Positions 37,374-47,758 of a stretch of DNA of 64,000 bases are shown in pieces (position 1 is the stretch's first letter; every line of letters starts with the position of its first letter). The stretch comes from Tepidibacter aestuarii (GTDB taxonomy: Bacteria; Bacillota; Clostridia; Peptostreptococcales; Peptostreptococcaceae), in assembly GCF_934924865.1 (NCBI RefSeq), contig NZ_OW235315.1, positions 1,922,001 through 1,986,000 of the forward strand, written 5' to 3'. A program made the translations under genes and the position numbers. The notes below the pieces were generated by a model. The model was given only the letters and a program-made list of their open reading frames with translations. It had not been told where the DNA came from and searched no databases.

Positions 37374-39137
37374 TTAAAAAGAAATACTTATATCATGTTT
37401 TTTTAGTTTTCTCCTTATTGTACTACGATCTAATTTTAAAATATCAGACATTTCTTTTGTATTCTTAGACTTCTCCATTACATTAAGCAAGAGATTTCTT
37501 TCATAGCTGTCCATAGTGTCTTTAAATGGAGATAGATTTCCTATACTAATTATATTTTCATTTTTTGATGTATAATTAGTGATTAAATTAGGAAGATCCT
37601 CTAATCCTATTACTTCATTGCTTGTAGTAACAATTAAGCGCTCTATAATATTCTCTAACTCTCTGACATTTCCTGGCCAACTGTATTCGATAAGATATTT
37701 TAGTGCTTTTGGATTTATTCTTTTAGCAAATTTATATTTTTTATTTAATCTATCCAAACAGTTCATAATAAGGGGTTGAATATCCTCTTTTCTCTCGCGA
37801 AGTGGAGTAATAAATATAGGTACAACATTTAATCTATAATATAGATCTTCTCTAAATTTCTTATCATCAATCATTTTCTTTAAATTTTTATTAGTCGCAG
37901 CAATAATCCTAATATCAACAGATATCAGTTTTTTGCCGCCAATTCTTAAAAATTCTCTATCTTGTAAAACTCTAAGAAGCTTAGCTTGCAATTCAAGTGG
38001 CAACTCTCCAATCTCATCTAAGAATAGTGTTCCCTCATTTGCAAGTTCAATTAATCCTATTTTTCCTTCTTTAGCAGCCCCAGTGAAAGAACCTTTTTCA
38101 TACCCGAAAAGTTCTGATTCTAAGAGAGATTCTGGAATAGAACCACAATCAATCTTGATAAACGGTTTATTTTTTCGACTACTATTATGATGAATTAACC
38201 TACTTATTACTCCTTTACCAACACCTGATTCCCCTTGAATTAATACCGTAGAGTCAACCCTCGCTACGCGTACTGCTAAGGTTAGAATTTTTTTCATTTT
38301 AAAACTTTTGATTACGATATTACCTTCGTTCATTTGTTCCCATCTTAAAAGTTCAAGTTCTGATTTGAATTTTTCTTTAATATTATGAGCATCTTTTAAT
38401 TGTCTTTTTAAATTATTTAATTCTGTTATATCTCTAGAGTTAATTACTACTTTACTTATTTTCCCATTCTTTAATATAGGTGTGCCTGTAGCCATTATTT
38501 CTTTCCCATTAACCTTCTGTAATATTGTAATAGGAACTTTTTTTTCTAATACTTCAAGAGCAACAGATTTTGAATATATTCCACATTTCACTAATTCTTT
38601 CATGTGTTTTCCTACAATATTACTAGCGTCCACTCCATCTATTCGCTCACATGCACTATTAAAATATAAAGTTATTCCATTTCCATCTGTAACATGAATA
38701 CCATCAGAGGATGAGTTGATAATTTCTTTAAGCTCTTCTTCTAAATATATATAATGCTGCATCTGTTTTGAGTACAATCTTTCTAATATCTTTTTTTCAT
38801 TTTTTATTTGTATTAATTCACTTCTTATAAATCCCATATATACTCCATCATCATCAACAATTGGTAGAATTTTTTGTTGTATTTTATTAAAGTTGATTAA
38901 GCTACTATCTTTTTTTTCAACTACAATATTCTTATTTACTATTTCTGAAACTTTTTCTTTATAACTAAATGTTTTTGTGAAAGAGAATAAATCTAATATT
39001 CCTACAATCTTATTATCTTCAACAACAGGTAGCTGAGTTGTCTCAGCTACCTGGAATATATCTAGTATTTTTCTTTGATCTTTTTCATTCACATCAATAT
39101 AAAAATTTTTTTCTAAAATAAAATCCCCACTCAACAT
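37374..39137 (-). CDS. Sigma-54-dependent activator with CBS pair, PAS, AAA+ and Fis HTH
   Basis: I prefer the ATG at 39135-39137 (MLSGDFILEKN), giving 587 residues; a TTG two codons earlier also exists. Order: CBS pair (1-110, LPVVEDNKIVGILDLFSF, ILPIVDDDGVYMGFI), coiled linker, PAS (about 135-245, SSDGIHVTDGNGITLYFNSA), AAA+ (about 260-500: Walker A GESGVGKG, sigma-54 contact GSFTGA, Walker B TLFLDEIGE), and Fis-type HTH (KEMSDILKLDRSTIRRKL). Architecture is like PrdR-type clostridial activators. It likely senses an amino-acid or nucleotide signal and switches on the agmatinase operon. Confidence 0.88.
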   Translation of the reverse strand: MLSGDFILEKNFYIDVNEKDQRKILDIFQVAETTQLPVVEDNKIVGILDLFSFTKTFSYKEKVSEIVNKNIVVEKKDSSLINFNKIQQKILPIVDDDGVYMGFIRSELIQIKNEKKILERLYSKQMQHYIYLEEELKEIINSSSDGIHVTDGNGITLYFNSACERIDGVDASNIVGKHMKELVKCGIYSKSVALEVLEKKVPITILQKVNGKEIMATGTPILKNGKISKVVINSRDITELNNLKRQLKDAHNIKEKFKSELELLRWEQMNEGNIVIKSFKMKKILTLAVRVARVDSTVLIQGESGVGKGVISRLIHHNSSRKNKPFIKIDCGSIPESLLESELFGYEKGSFTGAAKEGKIGLIELANEGTLFLDEIGELPLELQAKLLRVLQDREFLRIGGKKLISVDIRIIAATNKNLKKMIDDKKFREDLYYRLNVVPIFITPLRERKEDIQPLIMNCLDRLNKKYKFAKRINPKALKYLIEYSWPGNVRELENIIERLIVTTSNEVIGLEDLPNLITNYTSKNENIISIGNLSPFKDTMDSYERNLLLNVMEKSKNTKEMSDILKLDRSTIRRKLKKHDISISF

Positions 39138-39258
39138 CCTCAATACCTTCTTTCAATAGGCGATATTTAATAAAATCATATCTTTAATTATTTCTTTATA
39201 TAAAAATAAATTCCTTTGACGAACCAATACTATTATTGTCGAACATCACTGTAACAGT

Positions 39259-39459
39259 ATGATAAAACTTCATAGAAAAAAATATAGTAAGGAATTTAAA
39301 ATTCAAGTTGTTAAACAAGTTATTGAAGAAGATAAGAAAATATCGCATATAGCTAAAGAATTAGAATTATCTAGAGATATGGTATATAGATGGATAAAGG
39401 AATTCGAAATTAAAAAAAGTATTCAACCTTTCTCAAGGAACAAAACAACAAAAATTTAA
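39259..39459 (+). mobile_element. IS3-family OrfA-like fragment
   Basis: 66 residues: RKKYSKEFKIQVVKQVIEED then HIAKELELSRDMVYRWIKEF, the HTH of IS3-type OrfA/helix-turn-helix domain 21. The usual leucine zipper and OrfB are absent; the frame stops at TAA. ATG lacks a good ribosome site. Relic. Confidence 0.6.
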
Positions 39460-39595
39460 ATTCATAAAAGAAGATTCTTCAAAGTATGATGTATAGTAAT
39501 ATGTTTAAGTCGTATTCTGTAGGCATCAGGAAACCGGCTGCCCCAATACCACGCCTTATTAAAGTTAAATACCCCTAAACTAATAATACGCAAAA

Positions 39596-39625
39596 ATTCA
39601 GATGGAGTAATGACTTCATCTGAAT
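39596..39625. repeat. Hairpin repeat, copy 2 (IS200/IS605-like end?)
   Basis: ATTCAGATGGAG...CTTCATCTGAAT hairpin, matching the inverse of 1231-1260. The preceding 39500-39595 (GTAGGCATCAGGAAACCGGC, GCCCCAATACCACGCC) is a structured-looking block with no ORF, resembling the 3' end of an IS605-type element with its guide RNA scaffold. It lies between the IS3 fragment and trpA. Confidence 0.4.
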
Positions 39626-39656
39626 TAAATTTATTTCTACAATAAACCTTTTATAT

Positions 39657-40451
39657 CTACTCAATAGCTCCATGCAATTCACTTACAAAATTAAAAACTT
39701 TATCTTTAACTGCTTCCTCTTCTAGTCCTTTTTCAATTTTCTCAACAATCGCACTTCCAATAATCAGCCCATCACATAATCCCTTTAAATTTTTTATAGC
39801 TTCTTTATTGGATATACCAAATCCAATGGCTAAAGGTATCGTAGTATATTTCTTTACTTTATTTATAAAATTTGATAAATCTACTTCAAAACACTCTCTT
39901 GTTCCAGTTACTCCCTTTGATGATATACAATAAACAAATCCTTCAGAATCTAAAACAATTTCTCTTATTCTATCTTCAGATGTAGGTGCAACTAAAGCAA
40001 TTAAGTCAATAGGGTAATTCTTCATAATCTCATTTAATTCTCTTCTCTCTTCTAATGGTAAGTCTGGAATAATTAATCCATCAACTCCACTGTTTTGACA
40101 CTTATCTAAAAACCTATTTATTCCATATCTATGAATAGTATTAAAATATACTAAAAACACAAGAGGTAATTCTGTCTTCTCTCTTATTTTAGAAACCATA
40201 TCAAAAATAGAATCAATATTTGTTCCTGCTTTCAAAGCTCTTTGAGCTGCCCTTTGTATCACTGGACCATCGGCCAAAGGATCAGAATAAGGTATGCCTA
40301 GCTCAACAATATCAGCTCCTGCTTTTTCCATTTCAAGTACTAGATTTAAGGTAGTATCTAGATCAGGATCTCCACTCGTTATATAAGTAATTAGTGCTTT
40401 TTCATTTTTTTGTCTTAATGTATTAAATTTTTCGCTTATTCTACTTTTCAT
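39657..40451 (-). CDS. trpA: Tryptophan synthase alpha
   Basis: 264 residues. Cleaves indole-3-glycerol phosphate to indole inside the TrpA-TrpB complex. Motifs: [35 protein letters not shown] (catalytic Glu, Asp), [10 protein letters not shown] and [11 protein letters not shown] with GGGGGAACAAAAA; its first 11 bases overlap the trpB end. Last gene of the trp operon. Confidence 0.96.
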   Translation of the reverse strand: MKSRISEKFNTLRQKNEKALITYITSGDPDLDTTLNLVLEMEKAGADIVELGIPYSDPLADGPVIQRAAQRALKAGTNIDSIFDMVSKIREKTELPLVFLVYFNTIHRYGINRFLDKCQNSGVDGLIIPDLPLEERRELNEIMKNYPIDLIALVAPTSEDRIREIVLDSEGFVYCISSKGVTGTRECFEVDLSNFINKVKKYTTIPLAIGFGISNKEAIKNLKGLCDGLIIGSAIVEKIEKGLEEEAVKDKVFNFVSELHGAIE

Positions 40452-41643
40452 TTTTTGTTCCCCCTATCACATTTAATATTGTATTTACATCTTTATCTCC
40501 TCTACCTGATAAATTCAGTACAATTATGTCATCTTTTTTTGTGTTTGGTGCTAACTTCATTAAATAAGCCACTGCATGAGAACTTTCAAGTGCAGGAATA
40601 ATACCTTCTACTTTTGTTAGATATTGAAATGCATTTACTGCTTCATCATCATTTATCGCTTCATATTTCACTCTACCTATAGAATGATAATATGCATGTT
40701 CTGGACCTATTCCTGGATAATCAAGCCCAGCTGATATAGAGTGTACTGGTGTAATTTGACCATATTCATCTTGAAGTAAATATGTCATCATTCCATGTAT
40801 CACACCAATAGATCCCTTGCTAATAGTAGCTGCATGTTTATCTGTATCAACTCCAAGTCCTCCTGCTTCTACACCATATATTTTTATATCTTTTTCTTGG
40901 GCAACAAATGGGTAAAATAACCCCATGGCATTACTTCCTCCACCTACACAAGCGATCAGATAATCTGGATTTCTTCCTTCTTTTTGGAATATTTGTTCTT
41001 TCACCTCATCACCAATGATCCTTTGAAAATCTCTTACCATCGTTGGATAAGGATGAGGTCCTACAACAGAACCAATCACATAAAATGTGTTTTCAACATT
41101 AGTAACCCAATCTCTAATAGCTTCATTTGTAGCATCCTTTAAAGTCCCTGTACCTGAGGCTACAGAATTTACTTTTGCACCTAGTAATCTCATTTTAAAT
41201 ACATTTAACGATTGTCTTTCTATATCTTCTTCTCCCATATAAACTTCACATTCTAATCCAAACATGGCACATATTGTAGCAGTTGCAACTCCATGCTGAC
41301 CTGCTCCTGTTTCTGCTATAATACGTTTTTTTCCCATTCTCCTTGCTAATAAAACCTGCCCAATAACATTATTGATTTTATGCGCACCTGTATGATTTAA
41401 ATCCTCTCTTTTTAAGTATATTTTCCCTCCTCCTAGCTTTTCTGTTAAATTTTTTGCAAAATATAATGGTGTAGGTCTTCCTGAATACTCCTTAACATAA
41501 TATTTATATTCATTTTGAAATTTTTCATCTTCCTTAGCCCTTATATACTCTCTTTCTAGTTCTATTAATGCATTCATCAAAGTCTCTGGTACAAATTGTC
41601 CTCCAAATTTACCAAATCTTTTTGGCATATCTAGTTTACTCAT
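40441..41643 (-). CDS. trpB: Tryptophan synthase beta
   Basis: 400 residues, TrpB1 type. Joins indole and serine. Motifs: [19 protein letters not shown] lysine in [30 protein letters not shown], and phosphate loop [21 protein letters not shown] before ATG, one base after trpF. Confidence 0.97.
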   Translation of the reverse strand: MSKLDMPKRFGKFGGQFVPETLMNALIELEREYIRAKEDEKFQNEYKYYVKEYSGRPTPLYFAKNLTEKLGGGKIYLKREDLNHTGAHKINNVIGQVLLARRMGKKRIIAETGAGQHGVATATICAMFGLECEVYMGEEDIERQSLNVFKMRLLGAKVNSVASGTGTLKDATNEAIRDWVTNVENTFYVIGSVVGPHPYPTMVRDFQRIIGDEVKEQIFQKEGRNPDYLIACVGGGSNAMGLFYPFVAQEKDIKIYGVEAGGLGVDTDKHAATISKGSIGVIHGMMTYLLQDEYGQITPVHSISAGLDYPGIGPEHAYYHSIGRVKYEAINDDEAVNAFQYLTKVEGIIPALESSHAVAYLMKLAPNTKKDDIIVLNLSGRGDKDVNTILNVIGGTKNEK

Positions 41644-41644
41644 T

Positions 41645-42247
41645 TTATCCCCTCACACTTTCTATAATTTTTTTTATTTTTTCAAAATTCTTTACTCCAT
41701 TTACTTCAACACCACTGCTTAAATCTACAACATGTGGCTTTACAGTTTTTATTGCTTTTTTTATATTTTCACATTTAAGACCTCCTGCTAAAATAACAAA
41801 TTTATCTTTATTTATATCTGATACTATATCCCAATTAAATATTTTTCCTGTTCCTCCATACTGTCCTTTTACAAAAGTGTCTAGTAAAAAACCTTTTACA
41901 GGATATGATTCTAATTCCTTTAAACTCGTTTCGTCCCTTATTCTAAATGCTTTCCATATTTCATAATCAAACTGATTACAATACATAGGACTTTCATCTC
42001 CATGAAATTGAAGTATATCTAAATCGCAATATTTTGCTATTTCATTTACTTGCTCAAAAGAGTTGTTTAAAAAGACTCCTACTTTTTTTATATTTTTATC
42101 TAAAATATCTATTAGTTCTTTTGCTTTGTATTTATCTATTTGTCTAGTGCTTTTTGTGAATACAAATCCAACATAATCTGGTTGTAACTCATTTACATAT
42201 AAAATATCTTCTTCTCTTTTGAGTCCACATATTTTTATTTTTGTCAA
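41645..42247 (-). CDS. trpF: Phosphoribosylanthranilate isomerase
   Basis: I choose a TTG start at 42245-42247 ([13 protein letters not shown]), with AGGGGGAGATAGA upstream, immediately after the trpC stop, giving 200 residues. A start seven codons earlier would overlap trpC and lack a ribosome site. Motifs: [11 protein letters not shown] (catalytic Cys), [43 protein letters not shown]. Confidence 0.94.
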   Translation of the reverse strand: MTKIKICGLKREEDILYVNELQPDYVGFVFTKSTRQIDKYKAKELIDILDKNIKKVGVFLNNSFEQVNEIAKYCDLDILQFHGDESPMYCNQFDYEIWKAFRIRDETSLKELESYPVKGFLLDTFVKGQYGGTGKIFNWDIVSDINKDKFVILAGGLKCENIKKAIKTVKPHVVDLSSGVEVNGVKNFEKIKKIIESVRG

Positions 42248-42248
42248 T

Positions 42249-43025
42249 CTATCTCCCCCTAAGCTCATCTAATTTTTCATTTATATATTTTGATTTCATT
42301 AAACTTTCTCCTATAAGCACTCCATTCACTTTTAAGCCTTCAAGAAATTTCATATCATTTCTTGTATTTATTCCACTTTCACTTACTATAATCTTATCTT
42401 TTGGTATTAGTTTTATTAATTTCTCTGTTGTTTTGATATCTGTTTTAAATGTCTTTAAATCTCTATTGTTAATTCCAATTATTTTTGTTTCTGTATTTAA
42501 TACCATGTCTAATTCAGTCTCGTCATGTATTTCTACTAGGCAGTCAAGTTCTAGTTCTTTTGCTATATTTTGAAATTTAATCAGTTTATCTTTAGATAAA
42601 ATAGCTGCAATTAAAAGTATTGCATCCGCTCCTAATAACTTAGATTGATAAATTTGATAGGGATCGATGATAAAATCTTTTCTTAAAATAGGAACAGACG
42701 TTATTTTTTTTATTTCAGATAAATACTCATTCTTTCCTTGAAAAAACCTATCTTCAGTTAATACCGATACAGAGCTTACATTATTTTTTTCATATTCCTT
42801 TGCTATATAAATGTGATCAAAAGCTTCTTTTATAATGCCCTTTGATGGAGATGCTTTTTTTACTTCTGCTATAATATTTAATTCTTTATTATCAGACATG
42901 GCTTTCTCAAAATCTCTTGTTTTACTACAGTTGTCTAACTTAGAAATAATTTCATCAATACTAATGATTTTCTTTTCTTCTTCTACCTTTTTTATTTTGT
43001 AATCTACGATTTCATCTAAAATCAT
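42249..43025 (-). CDS. trpC: Indole-3-glycerol phosphate synthase
   Basis: 258 residues, single-function. Motifs: NIIAEVKKASPSKGII (catalytic Lys), SVLTEDRFFQG, LRKDFIIDPYQIYQSKLLGA, IGINNRDLKTFKTD, and VSESGINTRNDM. Its ATG overlaps the trpD stop (ATGA). Confidence 0.96.
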   Translation of the reverse strand: MILDEIVDYKIKKVEEEKKIISIDEIISKLDNCSKTRDFEKAMSDNKELNIIAEVKKASPSKGIIKEAFDHIYIAKEYEKNNVSSVSVLTEDRFFQGKNEYLSEIKKITSVPILRKDFIIDPYQIYQSKLLGADAILLIAAILSKDKLIKFQNIAKELELDCLVEIHDETELDMVLNTETKIIGINNRDLKTFKTDIKTTEKLIKLIPKDKIIVSESGINTRNDMKFLEGLKVNGVLIGESLMKSKYINEKLDELRGR

Positions 43026-44041
43026 TTTTTCATCTCCTGACTTAGTTCAATAAGTTGATTCAACTTCTTTAATGCAAAGCCATTATCTAGTACTTCTTTT
43101 GCCTTATTAATTCCATCTTCTAAAGAATCTGCTTGTTTTCCAACATATATAGCAGCCCCAGCATTTAGTAAAACTATATTTCTTCTTGCACCTTTTTCCC
43201 CATTTAATATTCTTAACATAATATCCGCATTATCTTTTATTTGTCCTCCTAGTATATCCTCTTTATTTGCTATAGGTATATTAAAATCCATAGGATTAAT
43301 ATAGTAAGTACTTATATTATTATTTTTCAGCTCTGTTACCTTTGTTTTTGTAGTAGTCGTAATTTCATCTAATCCATCTAATCCATGTACAACCATGGCT
43401 CTTTCAACACCCAATTCCTTTAAAACCCCTGCTAAAACCGCTGTAAGCTTTTCATCAAATACCCCAAGCACCTGTCCATTTACCCTAGCTGGATTTGTTA
43501 ATGGACCAAGTACATTAAATATGGTCCTTATACCCAATTCACTTCTTGGAGTTATTACATTCTTCATTAATTTGTGGAAATTAGGAGCAAACATAAACCC
43601 TACACCAATCTCCTCAATACACTTTTCTACTTCACAAGAATTTAAATCTATATTTATCCCTAGTAATTCTAGTACATCTGCACTTCCACATTTACTTGAA
43701 ATAGATCTATTTCCATGCTTTACAACTGCAACTCCACAAGCTGATGCAATAAATGCTACTATAGTAGAAATGTTAAATGTATTTGCCCCATCTCCACCTG
43801 TTCCGCAAGTATCAATAGAATACTCTTTATTTATTTTTACATGTAATGATTTATCTCTCATTACTTTAGCACTTCCTGTAATTTCTTCTATCGTTTCCCC
43901 TTTTACTCTAAGTGCTGTTAAAAAAGATCCTATTTGTGCTGATGTTGCTTTTCCTTCCATAATCACATTCATAACATTGATCATTTCAGATTCACTTAAA
44001 TTTTCATTCTGTACTAACTTATTAATTGCTTGTTTTATCAC
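43022..44041 (-). CDS. trpD: Anthranilate phosphoribosyltransferase
   Basis: I choose GTG at 44039-44041 (IKQAINKLVQNENLSESEM), eight bases after GGGGG, giving 339 residues; an in-frame TTG five codons earlier has no ribosome site. Motifs: IDTCGTGGDGANTFNISTI (PRPP loop), KHGNRSISSKCGSADVLE, GPLTNPARVNGQVLGVF. Separate from trpG, not fused. Confidence 0.95.
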   Translation of the reverse strand: MIKQAINKLVQNENLSESEMINVMNVIMEGKATSAQIGSFLTALRVKGETIEEITGSAKVMRDKSLHVKINKEYSIDTCGTGGDGANTFNISTIVAFIASACGVAVVKHGNRSISSKCGSADVLELLGINIDLNSCEVEKCIEEIGVGFMFAPNFHKLMKNVITPRSELGIRTIFNVLGPLTNPARVNGQVLGVFDEKLTAVLAGVLKELGVERAMVVHGLDGLDEITTTTKTKVTELKNNNISTYYINPMDFNIPIANKEDILGGQIKDNADIMLRILNGEKGARRNIVLLNAGAAIYVGKQADSLEDGINKAKEVLDNGFALKKLNQLIELSQEMKK

Positions 44042-44059
44042 ATATATAACCCCCAATAC

Positions 44060-44623
44060 TTATAATCCTAAAAAATTTTTTAATATTTTTTTCCCACCCT
44101 TAGTTGAAATGGATTCTGGATGAAATTGCAATCCATATATAGGATATTTTTTATGTTTTAAACCCATAATTTCTCCATCTGAACTTTGAGCAGTTATAAT
44201 AAGTTGATCTGAAATAGAATTTTTTTCTACAACTAAAGAGTGATATCTTGTTACTTCTAATGGATTTTGAACATCTTTAAATATATCTGTTTCATTATGT
44301 TTAATCATAGAAGTTTTCCCATGAATCATTTTATTAGCATGAACTATTTTTCCTCCAAATACTTCGCCTATTGCTTGATGGCCTAAACATACTCCAAGTA
44401 CAGGAATGTCTTTTCCTAATTTTTTAATAACATCTTTTGATATTCCAGAATCACTTGGAAAACCAGCCCCTGGAGAAATTATTATATGTTTAATATCCAT
44501 TTTCATTAATTCTTCTATTGTAATAGCATCATTTCTAAATACTCTAACATCTGGATTTATTTCTCCTATATACTGATATAGGTTATACGTAAATGAATCA
44601 TAATTATCTATTATTACAATCAA
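44060..44623 (-). CDS. trpG: Anthranilate synthase component II (glutamine amidotransferase)
   Basis: 187 residues, class I amidotransferase. IDNYDSFTYNLYQYIG, ISPGAGFPSDSG, catalytic PVLGVCLGHQAIGE, and HPESI near the end. ATG overlaps the trpE stop by four bases. It could also serve a PabB enzyme, but none is seen here. Confidence 0.96.
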   Translation of the reverse strand: MIVIIDNYDSFTYNLYQYIGEINPDVRVFRNDAITIEELMKMDIKHIIISPGAGFPSDSGISKDVIKKLGKDIPVLGVCLGHQAIGEVFGGKIVHANKMIHGKTSMIKHNETDIFKDVQNPLEVTRYHSLVVEKNSISDQLIITAQSSDGEIMGLKHKKYPIYGLQFHPESISTKGGKKILKNFLGL

Positions 44624-46089
44624 TATTCTCCCTCCCCTACTTTTTTTATTGTCTCAATAAGAGCTTTCGCCTTTTTTAATGTTTCGTTATGCTCACTTTC
44701 TGGATTAGAATCAGCAACAATTCCAGCTCCTGCCTGTATATAAGCAGTATTATCTTTAAATACAACAGTTCTTATAGCTATGCAGGTATCCATGTTGCCG
44801 TTAAAACCCAGATATCCAATTGCACCTGCATATACACCTCTTTTGTTATTTTCTAGTTCATCAATTATTTCCATAGCTCTTACTTTTGGTGCTCCAGATA
44901 CTGTTCCAGCAGGCTGACAAGCTACTAAGGCATCATACATATCGTATTCTTTTTTCATTTTTCCAATTACATTTGATACAATATGCATAACATGAGAATA
45001 CTTCTGTATTTGCATATATTGGTTTACTTTAACAGTTCCAAATTCTGATATTTTACCAATATCATTTCTTGCAAGATCTACAAGCATCAAATGTTCTGCT
45101 CTTTCTTTTTCATCTTCTAATAATTCTTTAGAATACTTATCATCTTCTTTTATATCTTTTCCTCTAGGTCTTGTTCCTGCTATAGGACACGTTTCTACTA
45201 TCCCTTTATTTGCTTTTACTAGTAATTCTGGTGATGAACCAACTATTTGATAATCTCCAAAATTTATATAATACATATATGGTGATGGATTGAAAGTTCT
45301 TAACGTTCTATATGCTTTAAATGGATTAATACTTGTTTCAACCTCAAATCGTTGTGATAATACAACTTGAAATATATCTCCATTTCTTATATATTCTTTT
45401 GCTTTTAAGACTTTTTCCATAAATTCTTCTTTCGTTTCATTGCTTGAATATTTTATTTCTTCTGAATTTTCTCGTTGTTCTTCAACATAAAAATTATTTT
45501 CTAATATTTCTTTTTTTATTTCTTTTAATCTCTTTATTCCTTGTTCATAACATTTTTTTATCTCATCTTTTATTAATGTATTAACAATGATTTTTATCTT
45601 CTGTTTTGTATGATCATAAGCAATTACCTCTTTTGTAATTAAAAGGTGTACATCTGGCATTTTTATATCATCTTTATTTACATTAGGTAGTTTTTCATAA
45701 TTTCTTATAATGTCATATCCCATATATCCTACTGCTCCACCTGTAAAATCAGGCATATTGTTAATTTTAGGAGATTTATAATCATTAATTAATTTTTTAA
45801 TAATTTCTATTGAATTTCCTTTTTTATTAATAACTTTATCTTCTTTATTAATAATTACCTTATCGCCATTGCATTTTACAATAATAAACGGATTTCTCCC
45901 AATAAAAGAAAACTTTCCCCATTTTTCACCATTTTCTACACTTTCTAAAAGAAAGCTGTTTTTACTTTTGCAAAGCTTCCTATATAGAGTAATTGGTGTA
46001 TCCATATCTCCTTCTATCTCCATACAGATAGGAACCATCTTTGAACTTTCACTTAAATTCTCGAATTTGTAATAATCTGGATAAATCAT
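44620..46089 (-). CDS. trpE: Anthranilate synthase component I
   Basis: 489 residues. N-terminal tryptophan-binding LLESVENGEKWGKFSFIG (contains the ESxE feedback site). Catalytic half: GDIFQVVLSQRFE, SPSPYMYY-like NPSPYMYYINF, CPIAGTRPRGKD, DLARNDIGK, GTVSGAPKVRAMEI, GAGIVADSNPESE. AAGAGGTGATAAT before ATG. First gene after the tandem T-box. Feedback by Trp plus T-box control are both predicted. Confidence 0.96.
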   Translation of the reverse strand: MIYPDYYKFENLSESSKMVPICMEIEGDMDTPITLYRKLCKSKNSFLLESVENGEKWGKFSFIGRNPFIIVKCNGDKVIINKEDKVINKKGNSIEIIKKLINDYKSPKINNMPDFTGGAVGYMGYDIIRNYEKLPNVNKDDIKMPDVHLLITKEVIAYDHTKQKIKIIVNTLIKDEIKKCYEQGIKRLKEIKKEILENNFYVEEQRENSEEIKYSSNETKEEFMEKVLKAKEYIRNGDIFQVVLSQRFEVETSINPFKAYRTLRTFNPSPYMYYINFGDYQIVGSSPELLVKANKGIVETCPIAGTRPRGKDIKEDDKYSKELLEDEKERAEHLMLVDLARNDIGKISEFGTVKVNQYMQIQKYSHVMHIVSNVIGKMKKEYDMYDALVACQPAGTVSGAPKVRAMEIIDELENNKRGVYAGAIGYLGFNGNMDTCIAIRTVVFKDNTAYIQAGAGIVADSNPESEHNETLKKAKALIETIKKVGEGEY

Positions 46090-46115
46090 ATTATCACCTC
46101 TTTTTTATAATAAAA

Positions 46116-46182
46116 AAAAGCATTCCATCCCTATAATTAGGGACGAAATACTTTATATTCCGCGTTGCCACCCTGATTAGAT
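46116..46182 (-). promoter_or_regulatory. Second T-box antiterminator/terminator module without Stem I
   Basis: On the minus strand: AGAAGGTAGTATTATATC, the T-box GGTGGCAACGCGGAATATAAA, then the stem TATTTCGTCCCTA/TAGGGATGGAATG followed by eight T. Only about 45 bases separate it from the first terminator, too short for a Stem I. It is the last control point before trpE. Confidence 0.8.
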
Positions 46183-46226
46183 ATAATACTACCTTCTAAA
46201 AAAGTAACAAAATTGTACAGAAAATA

Positions 46227-46538
46227 AAAAAAACACTTCATCCTAATATATAGGACGAAATGTTTATATTCCGCGTTGCCACCTAATTTAAAATAGTATC
46301 ACTACCATCTCTCTCTTCCAAGTACAGAAATAGACCTATCTATTTCGATACTCTGTCCCTATAACGTGAGACCCACGACAAGTGATACTCTCCTACGATT
46401 TCACACCGCTTCTCATAGAACCATTCAGTAACCAATTCATATCGGGCTTCCACCATCCCCAACTCTCTATAACTTCATGTATTACTTACTTTTTCTAATC
46501 GTCGAATTTTTAATATTCGTAATTTTTGATATTTTTTA
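46227..46538 (-). promoter_or_regulatory. Tryptophan T-box riboswitch of the trp operon
   Basis: Full T-box: AGAGAGTTGGGGATGGTGG Stem I base, specifier TGG (46421-46423) within ACTGAATGGTTC, Stem III region, then GGTGGCAACGCGG and a terminator (ACATTTCGTCCTA/TAGGATGAAGTGT plus eight T). Uncharged tRNA-Trp would allow read-through. Confidence 0.88.
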
Positions 46539-46540
46539 TT

Positions 46541-46569
46541 ATTTTAACATGATTCATCGTATTTGTCTA
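46541..46569 (-). promoter_or_regulatory. Promoter of the trp operon
   Basis: On the minus strand TAGACA (46564-46569), 17 bases, TAAAAT (46541-46546). Transcription would begin close to the T-box start. Two mismatches to consensus. Confidence 0.6.
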
Positions 46570-46610
46570 GTAACTATTTCTAATTTTTTATATTTATAAA
46601 CCCCTCTTAT

Positions 46611-47723
46611 TTAAGCGTGTATTTTATTTTCTTCTAACACTTCTTGCAATGCATCTATAAATTTTTGAGTTTGGTCTTTAGTTCCTGTACTAACTCTTAA
46701 CCAGTTTTTCCAATCCCAAAAATATCCAGGTCTTACTATTATTCCTTTTTTGAGTAATTCTTCAAATACTATTTTTGAATCAACTCCAACATTTACAAAT
46801 ATAAAGTTTGAATTAGACTTTATATACTCTATATTATTTTCTTCAAAATATTTTTCCATCATTCCCATACACTCATAGTTAAGCTCTACAGTTTTATCTA
46901 TATGATCATCATCATTTAAAGCTCCTATTCCTGCAGCTTGAGCCAACCTGTTAACATTAAATACCATCTTCATCTTATTCATAGCACTAGTTATTTCACT
47001 TGATGTAAGTAAATATCCAACTCTTACTGATGCAATTCCAACAGCCTTTGAGAATGTTCTAAGTATAATAGTATTTGGTCTTTTTCTTAATATCTCTAAA
47101 GAATCTGGATACTTATCATTTTTTACAGCATACTCATAATAAGCTTCATCAAATACTAAAACTACATCTTCCGGAGTATTCTTTACTAAATAATCAATAT
47201 CATCCTTAGTCATTATATTTCCAGTCGGATTGTTTGGATTACATACATAAATTAATTTCGTCTTATCGTTGATTTTTTGAACAAATTTTTCAAAATCATG
47301 CTTATAGTCTTTAAGATCTATTTGATGAGCAACTCCACCCATAAAAAGAACTTCACTCGCATATTTTCCAAATGTAGGGTTAGCCATTATAGCTTCATCG
47401 CCTTCATTTATAAAAGTTTGAGCTATTATTTTTAAAAGCTCTTCCCCACCATTACCTACAACTATATTTTCATGCTTTAGATTGTATCTTTTACATAATC
47501 CATCTTTTAACTTAGTGCAGTTAGAATCTGGATATATATGTATACTATCTAATTCTTTTTTTATTTCATTAATAGCCTTTAAAGATGGCCCTAATGGATT
47601 TTCATTAGATGCAAGCTTTTCAATATTTTCAATACCTAATTCCTTCTTTAATTCATCTACAGACTTTCCAGGTATATACGGTTTTATAGAAGCTACTTCT
47701 TTTCTAAACAGATTTTCACTCAT
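46611..47723 (-). CDS. hisC: Histidinol-phosphate/aromatic aminotransferase
   Basis: 370 residues, fold-type I PLP aminotransferase. [42 protein letters not shown], and PLP lysine in [16 protein letters not shown]. HisC enzymes also transaminate phenylpyruvate and hydroxyphenylpyruvate. With no his genes nearby and a place at the end of the aro operon, its main job is probably the last step of Phe and Tyr synthesis. Confidence 0.9.
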   Translation of the reverse strand: MSENLFRKEVASIKPYIPGKSVDELKKELGIENIEKLASNENPLGPSLKAINEIKKELDSIHIYPDSNCTKLKDGLCKRYNLKHENIVVGNGGEELLKIIAQTFINEGDEAIMANPTFGKYASEVLFMGGVAHQIDLKDYKHDFEKFVQKINDKTKLIYVCNPNNPTGNIMTKDDIDYLVKNTPEDVVLVFDEAYYEYAVKNDKYPDSLEILRKRPNTIILRTFSKAVGIASVRVGYLLTSSEITSAMNKMKMVFNVNRLAQAAGIGALNDDDHIDKTVELNYECMGMMEKYFEENNIEYIKSNSNFIFVNVGVDSKIVFEELLKKGIIVRPGYFWDWKNWLRVSTGTKDQTQKFIDALQEVLEENKIHA

Positions 47724-47758
47724 AATTTCAACCCCTTATTTTTACATTATATATAAAT

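Noticed and set aside
43395..44123. Long plus-strand open frame opposite trpD
   Set aside because: It is the antisense shadow of trpD; the minus strand encodes a full anthranilate phosphoribosyltransferase with all motifs.
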